Assembly: GCA_037445185.1 (NCBI GenBank)
Contig: JBBIKZ010000118.1
Span: 1-7,267, forward strand
DNA: 7,267 nucleotides
Source: JANWZL01 sp037445185
Lineage (GTDB): Bacteria > Pseudomonadota > Gammaproteobacteria > Burkholderiales > Thiobacillaceae
Reading direction: 5' to 3'
Within the stretch, counting starts at the first letter, position 1; every line of letters begins with the position of its first letter. Of this stretch, positions 1 to 5,798 are shown piece by piece. The notes beneath the pieces were generated by a model. That model had not been told where the DNA came from and did not search any database. It worked only from the letters and a program-made list of their open reading frames with translations. The translations under genes and the position numbers were made by a program.

Positions 1-19
1 CGCTCGGCGGAGGATCGGG

Positions 20-700
20 TCAGCCCCGCTTGCCCGTATCCAGGCCCGGCGCCAGCTTGTGTTCCACGGCGAACACGGCGGCCTCCACGCGGGAGGAGAG
101 GTTGAGCTTGGCCAGGATGTGGCGCACATGCAGCTTGACCGTGTCGTAGCTGATGTCCAGCTGCCTGGCGATGGCCTTGTTGCTCTCCCCCTTGGCCAGG
201 TGGGCGAGGATCTCGCGTTCGCGCTGCGTCAGGCTGCCGAGGAGGGAATCGGCGCTCATCTTGGCATCGAGCAGGTTGACGAGCTTGGCGGTCATGGCCG
301 GGGCCACCGCCGTTTCCCCTTTGACGGCACGCTTCACCGCATCGACCACCTCGTCCGGTTCCATGCTCTTGAGCAGATAGCCGTTGGCCCCGGCACGCAG
401 GGCCCGTGCCAGGTCCTCCTCCGCCTCGCTCACCGTCAGGATCAGGATGGGCAGGGTGAACCCCTCGGCCTTGAGCTGCTGCATCAGGCTGATGCCGTCG
501 ATGCCCGGCATGTTGAGGTCCAGGAGCAGCACGTCCGGCTGATGCTCGCGCAGCAGCGCCTGCACCTGCTGGGGATCGCCGGTCATGGCCACCACCCGCA
601 GGGTGCCGTCACGTTCCAGCAGTTCGGCCAGCCCCTTGCGAAAGAGGGTGTGATCGTCCACCAGCACGATGCGCGGCACATCGGGATGGGGCGCGCTCAT
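20..700 (-). CDS. NarL/FixJ-family response regulator (REC + LuxR-type HTH)
   Basis: This is a DNA-binding response regulator of 226 residues, the usual NarL length. The receiver domain (about residues 8–125) has the acidic pair D15/D16, the phospho-acceptor D61 in LLLDLNMPG, T89 in ILILTVS and K111 in YLLKSMEP. The LuxR-type helix-turn-helix (about 156–213) contains LTQREREIL, KAIARQLDIS and VKLHVRHIL, and ends with SRVEAAVFA, which closely resembles NarL. It should be phosphorylated by the kinase encoded just upstream and then act as a transcription factor. Its ATG overlaps the kinase TGA in an ATGA arrangement, and an AGGAG Shine-Dalgarno (709–713, 8-base spacing) sits inside the kinase gene, so the pair is probably co-transcribed and translationally coupled. 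Family is certain. Orthology to NarL is likely but unproven, and the target genes cannot be read from this window. Confidence 0.95.
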   Translation of the reverse strand: MSAPHPDVPRIVLVDDHTLFRKGLAELLERDGTLRVVAMTGDPQQVQALLREHQPDVLLLDLNMPGIDGISLMQQLKAEGFTLPILILTVSEAEEDLARALRAGANGYLLKSMEPDEVVDAVKRAVKGETAVAPAMTAKLVNLLDAKMSADSLLGSLTQREREILAHLAKGESNKAIARQLDISYDTVKLHVRHILAKLNLSSRVEAAVFAVEHKLAPGLDTGKRG

Positions 701-2019
701 GTCGTCCGCTCCTGCAGGCCCAGATGGGCGGGAAAACTGAGCCGCACGATGGTGCCGCCGGCGGGCCGGCTCTCTATGGTGAGCGTGCCGCCCAGCTTGG
801 CGGCCCGCTCGCGCATGATGGTGAGCCCGAAGCTCTTGCCCACGCTGGAGGCGGCACCGGTCTGGATGCCGACGCCGTCGTCGGCGACGTTGACCACATA
901 CTGCTCCTCGTGCAGGTCCAGGGTGACGATGACGTGTCGCGCGCGGGCGTGCTTGCAGATGTTGTAGAGCGACTCCTGGATGATGTGGAAGACCTGGATC
1001 TCCTCCTCCGGAGTGAGCACGACGTCCTGTGCGATGTTGAGGAAATCCACGTCGGCGTTCGCCTTCTTGCGGAAACTCGCCACCATCTCCTGCAGCGCCG
1101 GGACGAGGCCGCGCGGATCGATGCGGTCGCGGTACTGGGTGATGAGGTTGCGCAGTTCCGAGTAGGCCATGTCCACCGCCTCCTCGACATCGCCCAGATA
1201 GCGGTTGGCGCTCGCCTGATCGCCATTGGCGATCGCCTCGTTGAGCACCGACAGGCGCATCTTGGCGTAGGCCAGGGTCTGGGCCAGCGAGTCGTGGATC
1301 TGGTTGGCCAGCATGGTGCGCTCGTTCATCAGCGAAATGCGCATGTTCTCGCGTGTGAGCCGCGAGTTCTCCAGTGCCATGCCCATGTGGTCGCTGATGG
1401 AATTGAATAGGAAGCGGATGTCCTCGGGCAGCGCGGCGTCCGTATCCATGAACAGGTTGTACACCCCCAGCACCCGGCCTTTGTGGCGCAGCGGAATGGC
1501 ATAGATGGTCTTACAGCCCTGGGCCAGGTAGCTGTGGCGTACCTGCTTCTGGCAGACGGCGAGGACGTTATCGGAGCGGGTGTCTTGATTGACGATGGCA
1601 CGCCCGCAGATGCCGCACTCGAGCGGAACGAAACGTTCCTTATCGACCAGCTGCGTCGGCAGGCCGATGGCGCCGACCAGACGGAGGTGCCCGCCATCCG
1701 CCGTGAGCATGCGCACCGCGCCCGCCCTGGCGCCGGAGAGCCGGACCATGATCTCCAGGAAGCGGAGCAACATTTGCTCGACATTGTCGCTGGCGCTCAG
1801 GCCGCTGGCGATCTCCGCCAGCACCTTCACGGACGGGACGGGCTCGGTGGCGTTCTGGCGGCTCGCGTCAGCGTGGTCGAACGTGCCGCTGCGGCCGATG
1901 GCACTGACGGGGATGGCTTGCTCTAACACGGCGGTAAGACCCTGGCGATGCGCCAGAAATGGTAATGGAGGGGTCGGTCGCAGGCAATTGATACGCTCAG
2001 TGATGATACTGCCCTGCAT
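697..2019 (-). CDS. Cytoplasmic GAF-domain sensor histidine kinase, NarX-like, with four-cysteine cluster
   Basis: This is a sensor kinase of the NarX/NreB type, 440 residues from the first ATG. Residues 1–60 show no recognisable domain. A GAF domain spans about 64–218 and holds C135, C138, C156 and C169 (CGIC, then VCQ, then GCKT). The HisKA_3 dimerisation domain follows, with phospho-acceptor H242 in NQIHDSLAQTL. The HATPase_c domain has an N-box near N353 (ESLYNICKHA), a G1 box DDGVGI (380–385) and a G2 box GKSFGLTIMRERA. There is no membrane helix, signal peptide, HAMP or periplasmic nitrate-sensing domain, unlike NarX, so it should sense an intracellular cue. The cysteines could hold an iron–sulphur cluster or act as thiol switches. 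The start is uncertain: the ATG at 2019 lacks a clear Shine-Dalgarno, and a GTG at 1927–1929 (residue 31) is an alternative. It partners the regulator overlapping its 3' end. Confidence 0.93.
   Translation of the reverse strand: MQGSIITERINCLRPTPPLPFLAHRQGLTAVLEQAIPVSAIGRSGTFDHADASRQNATEPVPSVKVLAEIASGLSASDNVEQMLLRFLEIMVRLSGARAGAVRMLTADGGHLRLVGAIGLPTQLVDKERFVPLECGICGRAIVNQDTRSDNVLAVCQKQVRHSYLAQGCKTIYAIPLRHKGRVLGVYNLFMDTDAALPEDIRFLFNSISDHMGMALENSRLTRENMRISLMNERTMLANQIHDSLAQTLAYAKMRLSVLNEAIANGDQASANRYLGDVEEAVDMAYSELRNLITQYRDRIDPRGLVPALQEMVASFRKKANADVDFLNIAQDVVLTPEEEIQVFHIIQESLYNICKHARARHVIVTLDLHEEQYVVNVADDGVGIQTGAASSVGKSFGLTIMRERAAKLGGTLTIESRPAGGTIVRLSFPAHLGLQERTT
1959..1987 (-). promoter_or_regulatory. 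Weak sigma-70-like promoter candidate in the kinase 5' region
   Basis: Reading the minus strand, TTGCCT (1982–1987, 4 of 6 matches to TTGACA) lies 17 bases before TACCAT (1959–1964, 4 of 6 to TATAAT). If it is real, transcription would start near 1952, after the annotated ATG, and the kinase would begin at the in-frame GTG at 1927–1929. A 6-bp stem with a 3-base loop (CTGGCG/CGCCAG, 1942–1956) would then lie in the leader, touching a possible AGGG ribosome site. Both matches are partial and such pairs arise by chance, so this is only a candidate. Confidence 0.2.
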
Positions 2020-2086
2020 CGCACACGAGCGGGTTGCTCGGCGCGTGGGGCACCTCGCTGAGGCATCGCCCTACAGATCGACCAGC

Positions 2087-2113
2087 ACCCCTGCTCTATT
2101 CAGGCGCAGGGGT
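2087..2113. repeat. Perfect 8-bp inverted repeat between amiB and the kinase gene
   Basis: ACCCCTGC (2087–2094) and GCAGGGGT (2106–2113) are exact reverse complements around an 11-base loop. The structure lies about 20 bases past the amiB stop and about 70 bases before the kinase ATG. No T-run follows on the minus strand, so it is not a classical intrinsic terminator. It could protect the amiB 3' end, attenuate read-through, or be an operator. On the minus strand the sequence TACCCCT (2108–2114) fits the NarL/NarP heptamer consensus TACYYMT, and the mirror arm CACCCCT (2086–2092) matches 6 of 7. The rest of the 2020–2132 gap shows nothing I recognise. Confidence 0.5.
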
Positions 2114-2132
2114 AGCATACTCACGAGGCGAG

Positions 2133-3371
2133 TCAGAAGTTCTGCGCGACGCGGCTACGCGCCAGGGGCGGGTTCTTGTCGAAATAGCGCCGGATGCCGT
2201 TGGCCAGCGCGGCCGCCATTCTGTCCTGATAGGCATCGTCGGTGAGCTTCTGCTCTTCCTCCGGATTGGAGATGAAGGCCGTCTCGACGAGGATGGAAGG
2301 GATGTCCGGTGCCTTCAGCACCGCAAAACCGGCCTGCTCGACGTGGGGCTTGTGCAGGGTGTTCACGCCGCCCAGCTCATCGAGCACGGCGCGGCCCAGC
2401 CTGAGGCTGTCGGCGATGGTAGCGGTCTGGGCGAGATCGATGAGGGTCTGCTTGAGGTAGGCATCCTTGACGTCGATGTTCACCCCACCGATCAAGTCGG
2501 CCTCGTTCTCCTTTCTCGCCAGCCACTTGGCCGCGGCCGAGGTGGCCCCGCGCTCGGACAGGGCGAATACCGAGGAACCGCGCGCCGTGGGCTTGAGGAA
2601 GGCATCGGCATGGATAGACACGAACAGGTCGGCCTGGAGGCGTCGCGCCCGCTGCACCCGCTCGTGCAGGGGTAGGAAATAGTCCCCATCGCGGATGAGC
2701 ACGGCGCGCATGTTGTCGATGCGATCGATGTGCGCCTTGAGCCGGCGGGCGATGGCCAGGGTGACGTCCTTCTCCCTCGTCCCGCGGGCACCGATGGCCC
2801 CCGGGTCCTCGCCGCCGTGACCCGCATCGATGGCCACGGTGATCAGGCGCACCACGTTAGTGCGCTCACCCTCCGTCCGGCGTCCCTCCGTCTTGGGCCC
2901 CTCCGCCCTGGCGATGGCCGCCTCCACCTGCTGTTCGATGCTCTCGGCGTTGGCCGGATACACGTCCACCACCAGACGGTGGGCGTAGTCGCCCATGGGT
3001 TTGAGGGTGAACACCTGGGGTCGCACCTCGGTCTTGAGTTCGACCACCACGCGGGTGACGTTGGGACGGTTGCGCGCAACCCGCACGGCACTGACGTAGC
3101 GATCCTGCGCGGTGATCTTGCCGGCGAGATCGGCCAGGGCCTCGGGGTCGACCTGCTCGAGGTCGAGCACCAGACGCTCCGGATGCTTGAGCTGGAAATA
3201 CTTGTAGGCAGGGGCGTCGGCGAATTCCAGGGTGATGCGGCTGTATTCCGGCGAGGGCCACACCCGGGTCGCCTTCACCTCCGTGGCCGAGCCCGGGGCG
3301 GCCACCGCCAGCGACAGGACCGCCAGGATCAGCGTCAGCATCCACCTCAAGCCGCCAGTCGTTCCAAGCAT
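2133..3371 (-). CDS. amiB: N-acetylmuramoyl-L-alanine amidase with AMIN domain (AmiB/AmiC type)
   Basis: This exported zinc amidase cuts the amide bond between N-acetylmuramic acid and L-alanine in peptidoglycan, to split the septum at division. Of its 412 residues, about 1–29 form a Sec-type signal peptide (R9, hydrophobic 11–25, ending APGSA) with no twin arginine. The AMIN septal-targeting domain spans about 31–140. A charged linker follows (150–172, with TEG repeated), then the Amidase_3 domain (about 176–398). Zinc ligands are H185 (DAGHGG), E200 (REKDV) and H254 (SIHAD), with catalytic E364 (VETAFISNP). There is no C-terminal LysM. The ATG at 3371 is preferred: it has GGAGG 10 bases upstream (3382–3386) and supplies the signal's positive charge, while the ATG at 3341 would lack it. 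It overlaps the tsaE 3' end by 25 bases. Linkage to tsaE favours the name amiB, but amiC is possible. Confidence 0.94.
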   Translation of the reverse strand: MLGTTGGLRWMLTLILAVLSLAVAAPGSATEVKATRVWPSPEYSRITLEFADAPAYKYFQLKHPERLVLDLEQVDPEALADLAGKITAQDRYVSAVRVARNRPNVTRVVVELKTEVRPQVFTLKPMGDYAHRLVVDVYPANAESIEQQVEAAIARAEGPKTEGRRTEGERTNVVRLITVAIDAGHGGEDPGAIGARGTREKDVTLAIARRLKAHIDRIDNMRAVLIRDGDYFLPLHERVQRARRLQADLFVSIHADAFLKPTARGSSVFALSERGATSAAAKWLARKENEADLIGGVNIDVKDAYLKQTLIDLAQTATIADSLRLGRAVLDELGGVNTLHKPHVEQAGFAVLKAPDIPSILVETAFISNPEEEQKLTDDAYQDRMAAALANGIRRYFDKNPPLARSRVAQNF

Positions 3372-3916
3372 CGTCTGCCCGCCTCCGTCCTGCCCGTCAA
3401 CTCCGCAGCGCGGCCCTCTGCCGTGAATGCGAGCCGGATCGCGAGATCCGGCTCCGGCAACCACTCCGCCGCCCGCTCCGGCCACTCCACCAGACAGATG
3501 GAATACGCGTTGAAGTATTCCCGCAAGCCTGCCTCCTCCCATTCCATGGGGTCGGCGAAGCGATACAAATCAAAGTGATATACATTAAAGCTCGATAACG
3601 AATAAAGTTCAACCAAAGTATAGGTCGGACTCTTCACCCGCCCGTGATAGTCGAGTGCCTGCAACAGCCCCCGCACGAGGGTGGTCTTGCCCGCGCCGAG
3701 AGACCCGGACAGCCACACCGACATGCCCGGACGCAAGGCCGCGGCCAGGCGAGCGCCGAGTGACCGGGTGGCGGCCTCGTCGGCCAGGGTGAGTTCAATC
3801 CGGGACAGGCCTGGCTGCGGGTCACCCTGCTGGTCCGTCGGGGAGGCGTCCGCCGCGCGGACGGGGTCGGGTTTGTTCGCGGCAGGGGGGCGACTATCAT
3901 CGCCTGCATGGCTCAT
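3347..3916 (-). CDS. tsaE: tRNA threonylcarbamoyladenosine biosynthesis ATPase TsaE
   Basis: TsaE is the P-loop ATPase that works with TsaB and TsaD to make t6A at position 37 of ANN-decoding tRNAs in the cytoplasm. Visible features are the Walker A GSLGAGKTT (71–79, K77), the conserved VKSPTYTLVELY (94–105), a Walker-B-like HFDLYR (115–119 region, D116) and LVEWPER (142–148). The chosen ATG has GGGAG 7 bases upstream (3924–3928). From it the protein is 189 residues, longer than the roughly 150 usual. The first 36 residues are polar, Pro/Asp/Ala-rich and probably disordered. No ATG or GTG start that I checked trims this tail before the domain. The gene begins head to head with queG, overlapping by 9 bases, and its end overlaps amiB. 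Residues 99–118 are encoded by strikingly AT-rich codons. Confidence 0.95.
   Translation of the reverse strand: MSHAGDDSRPPAANKPDPVRAADASPTDQQGDPQPGLSRIELTLADEAATRSLGARLAAALRPGMSVWLSGSLGAGKTTLVRGLLQALDYHGRVKSPTYTLVELYSLSSFNVYHFDLYRFADPMEWEEAGLREYFNAYSICLVEWPERAAEWLPEPDLAIRLAFTAEGRAAELTGRTEAGRRCLERLAA
3563..3622 (-). other. AT-rich codon island inside tsaE
   Basis: Across 3561–3620 I count 18 G or C in 60 bases (30%), in a gene and region otherwise well above 60% GC. The 20 tsaE codons for residues 99–118 (Y99 to Y118) include TAT four times, plus TTA, TTG, CTT, GTA, GTT and AAT. Only 6 of 20 end in G or C. The encoded protein is still the conserved TsaE core, so the reading frame is intact. 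Base composition returns to normal abruptly on both sides. I found no convincing promoter in it. Confidence 0.75.
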
Positions 3917-3919
3917 GCA
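3905..3919. promoter_or_regulatory. Palindrome spanning the overlapping start codons of tsaE and queG
   Basis: TGCATG and CATGCA flank a 3-base centre (GCT). The queG ATG (3908–3910, plus strand) lies in the left arm and the tsaE ATG (3914–3916, minus strand) in the right arm. The symmetry makes both proteins begin M-x-H-A (QueG MAHA, TsaE MSHA). There is no intergenic space, so each gene's promoter must lie in the other's coding sequence. The palindrome itself is seen directly; any regulatory role is inference. Confidence 0.6.
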
Positions 3920-4996
3920 TGGACTCCCGAACAGTGGCTGGCATTGAAGTCGTTCATCCGTGACTGGGGCCGGCAACTCGGTTTCAGCCAGGTTGGATTC
4001 GCCCCGGTGGACCTCGGGGGTGCCGAGGCCGGCCTGATGGCCTGGCTGCAGGCGGGCCTTCACGGTGAGATGGATTATATGGCGCGCCACGGCACGCTGC
4101 GCGCCCGCCCGGCCGAATTCGTCCCGGGCAGCTTGTCCGTGATCACGGTGCAGCTCGAGTATCTACCCGTGGCCGCCGACGCCAGGGACACCCTGGCCGA
4201 TGCCGGCCGGGCCTACGTCTCGCGCTATGCGCTGGGACGCGACTACCACAAACTCATGCGAGCCCGACTCAGGCGCCTGGCCGAGCGCATCGCGCGGGAG
4301 ATCGGCCCCTACCGCTATCGCGCCTGCGCCGACAGCGCGCCGGTCATGGAGGTGGAACTGGCACGCCTCGCCGGCCTGGGCTGGCGCGGCAAGCACACCC
4401 TGCTGCTGAATCGGCGGGGCTCCTGGTTCTTCCTGGGCGAGCTCCTCACCGACCTGCCCTTGCCGGCGGACTCCCCCACGTCCGAACACTGCGGCTCCTG
4501 CCAGGCCTGCATCAGCGCCTGCCCCACCGGGGCCATCGTCGCCCCCTACCGTCTGGATGCGCGCCGCTGCATCGCCTACCTCACCATCGAACACCCCGGT
4601 CCCATCCCGCCAGAGCTGCGCCCGCTCATCGGCAATCGCATCTACGGTTGCGACGACTGCCAGCTTTTCTGTCCGTGGAATCGACATGCGACACCCACGC
4701 GTGAGGCGGACTTCCAGCCCCGCCACGGGCTGGACAGTGCCGGCCTGGTCGAACTGTTCGCCTGGTCGGAGGCGGACTTCCTCGAGCGCCTGGCCGGCAG
4801 TCCCATACGACGCATCGGCCATGAGCGCTGGCTGCGCAACCTGGCGGTCGCCCTCGGCAACGCGCCGCCGAGCGCCGCTGTCGTCGCCGCCCTGCGCGCC
4901 CGTCAGCACCATCCTTCGGCCCTCGTGCGCGAACATGTAGAATGGGCCCTCTCCCAGCAAACTCGCGCTTCCGGCGTTCATGCACCCCGCCCTTGA
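3908..4996 (+). CDS. queG: Epoxyqueuosine reductase QueG
   Basis: QueG is a cobalamin-dependent iron–sulphur enzyme that carries out the last step of queuosine synthesis, reducing epoxyqueuosine to queuosine at the wobble position of GUN-anticodon tRNAs (Asp, Asn, His, Tyr). The 362-residue length is typical. The N-terminal part (about 1–185) binds cobalamin and carries the conserved ACADSAPVMEVE (catalytic acid D142). The ferredoxin-like part has C195, C198, C201 and C205 (CGSCQACISACP), then C221, C248, C251 and C255 (GCDDCQLFCPWN), enough for two [4Fe-4S] clusters. A HEAT-like tail (about 300–350) contains RIGHERWLRNLAVALGNA. The ATG at 3908 fits the family N-terminus. No good Shine-Dalgarno precedes it: the G-run at 3885–3890 is too far away. 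TATCAT at 3895–3900, only 7 bases upstream, could be a -10 box of a near-leaderless transcript, which is speculative. Its end overlaps murI by 17 bases. Confidence 0.97.
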   Translation: MAHAWTPEQWLALKSFIRDWGRQLGFSQVGFAPVDLGGAEAGLMAWLQAGLHGEMDYMARHGTLRARPAEFVPGSLSVITVQLEYLPVAADARDTLADAGRAYVSRYALGRDYHKLMRARLRRLAERIAREIGPYRYRACADSAPVMEVELARLAGLGWRGKHTLLLNRRGSWFFLGELLTDLPLPADSPTSEHCGSCQACISACPTGAIVAPYRLDARRCIAYLTIEHPGPIPPELRPLIGNRIYGCDDCQLFCPWNRHATPTREADFQPRHGLDSAGLVELFAWSEADFLERLAGSPIRRIGHERWLRNLAVALGNAPPSAAVVAALRARQHHPSALVREHVEWALSQQTRASGVHAPRP

Positions 4997-5792
4997 CCCC
5001 GCCAGCCCCATCGGTGTGTTCGATTCCGGTGTGGGCGGTCTTACCGTCGTGCGTGCCCTCATGGAACGGCTCCCGTTCGAGAATATCCACTACTTCGGCG
5101 ACACCGCCCGCGTGCCGTACGGCGTCAAATCGGTGGAGACCATCGCCCATTACACCACGCAGATCACCCAGTTCCTGCTGGCACGCAGGGTGAAGATGCT
5201 GATCGTTGCCTGCAACACCATGGCGGCGGTGGCGGCCGGGGTGGTGCGCGATCTCTCGGCAGCCCCGGTGCTGGACGTCATCGAGGCCGGCGCCCTGTCT
5301 GCCCTGGCTGCGACCCGCTCCCGCCGCATCGGGGTCATCGGCACCCCCACCACCATCAACAGCAACGCCTACAGCCGCGCCATCCACCAGATCGACCCGG
5401 ACGCACGCATCGTCTCCCAGGCCTGCGCCCTGTTCGTCCCGTTGGTCGAGGAGGGTTGGCTGGACCATCCGGTCACCCGTCTGACTGCGCAGGAATATCT
5501 CAGACCGGTACTGGCCGAGCGCATAGACACCCTGGTGCTGGGATGCACCCACTACCCCCTGATCAAGCCCCTGCTGCAGGAGGTGGCCGGCCCCGACGTG
5601 GCCCTGGTCGATTCCGCCGAGGCCATGGCCGAGCAGGCCGCGGCGGTGCTCAGCCAACTGAACCTGCACAACCCCTCCCGCTCCGCGCCGCAATACCACT
5701 TCTTCGTCACCGACGTCCCCCTGCGCTTTCAGGCCATAGGGGAGCGCTTTCTGGGCCGTGCCCTGACCCACGTCCATGTGGTGAAGCTGTAG
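4980..5792 (+). CDS. murI: Glutamate racemase MurI
   Basis: MurI interconverts L- and D-glutamate in the cytoplasm without a cofactor, supplying the D-Glu of the peptidoglycan stem peptide. The 270-residue protein has the family signature PIGVFDSGVGGLTV (10–23, including D15 and S16), GDTARVPYG (40–48), the first catalytic cysteine C78 in VACNTMA, and the second, C189, with H191 in VLGCTHYPL. Residues 126–127 (IN) and the segment PTTINSNAY match the usual substrate-side region. No key residue is missing. The ATG at 4980 lies inside the last 17 bases of queG, in another frame, with no evident Shine-Dalgarno, so translation may be coupled to queG. The start fits the family, because the FDSGVGG motif begins about 14 residues in. 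There is no clear U-tract terminator after the stop, although hairpins begin within 50 bases. Confidence 0.97.
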   Translation: MHPALDPASPIGVFDSGVGGLTVVRALMERLPFENIHYFGDTARVPYGVKSVETIAHYTTQITQFLLARRVKMLIVACNTMAAVAAGVVRDLSAAPVLDVIEAGALSALAATRSRRIGVIGTPTTINSNAYSRAIHQIDPDARIVSQACALFVPLVEEGWLDHPVTRLTAQEYLRPVLAERIDTLVLGCTHYPLIKPLLQEVAGPDVALVDSAEAMAEQAAAVLSQLNLHNPSRSAPQYHFFVTDVPLRFQAIGERFLGRALTHVHVVKL

Positions 5793-5798
5793 CCCAGA

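Noticed and set aside
59..967. Long plus-strand open frame (302 residues) opposite the regulator and kinase
   Set aside because: It is antisense to two clearly conserved genes, and the His/Gly/Leu/Val-rich composition is typical of an antisense shadow in GC-rich DNA. No domain is recognisable.
1988..2006. FNR-like half-site TTGAT near the kinase start
   Set aside because: The second half-site at the required spacing (ATCAA after four bases) is absent.
2087..2113. Intrinsic terminator for amiB at the inverted repeat
   Set aside because: The stem is perfect but no T-run follows on the minus strand, so it is recorded as an inverted repeat only.
1589..2245. Plus-strand open frame (218 residues) crossing the kinase–amiB gap
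   Set aside because: Mostly antisense to the kinase, low-complexity Arg/Ser/Pro composition, no start signal or domain.
3372..3542. Possible 57-residue N-terminal extension of AmiB
   Set aside because: It would bury the signal peptide behind a Gly/Arg-rich stretch that is just tsaE read in another frame. The ATG at 3371 has GGAGG upstream and gives a normal signal peptide.
3917..4090. Possible 58-residue N-terminal extension of TsaE
   Set aside because: It is antisense to the conserved QueG N-terminus, and the ATG at 3916 has a good GGGAG ribosome site.
4626..5777. Long minus-strand open frame (383 residues) opposite queG and murI
   Set aside because: It runs antisense to the well-conserved QueG C-terminus and the whole of MurI. 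The Gly/Arg/His-rich translation has no motif.
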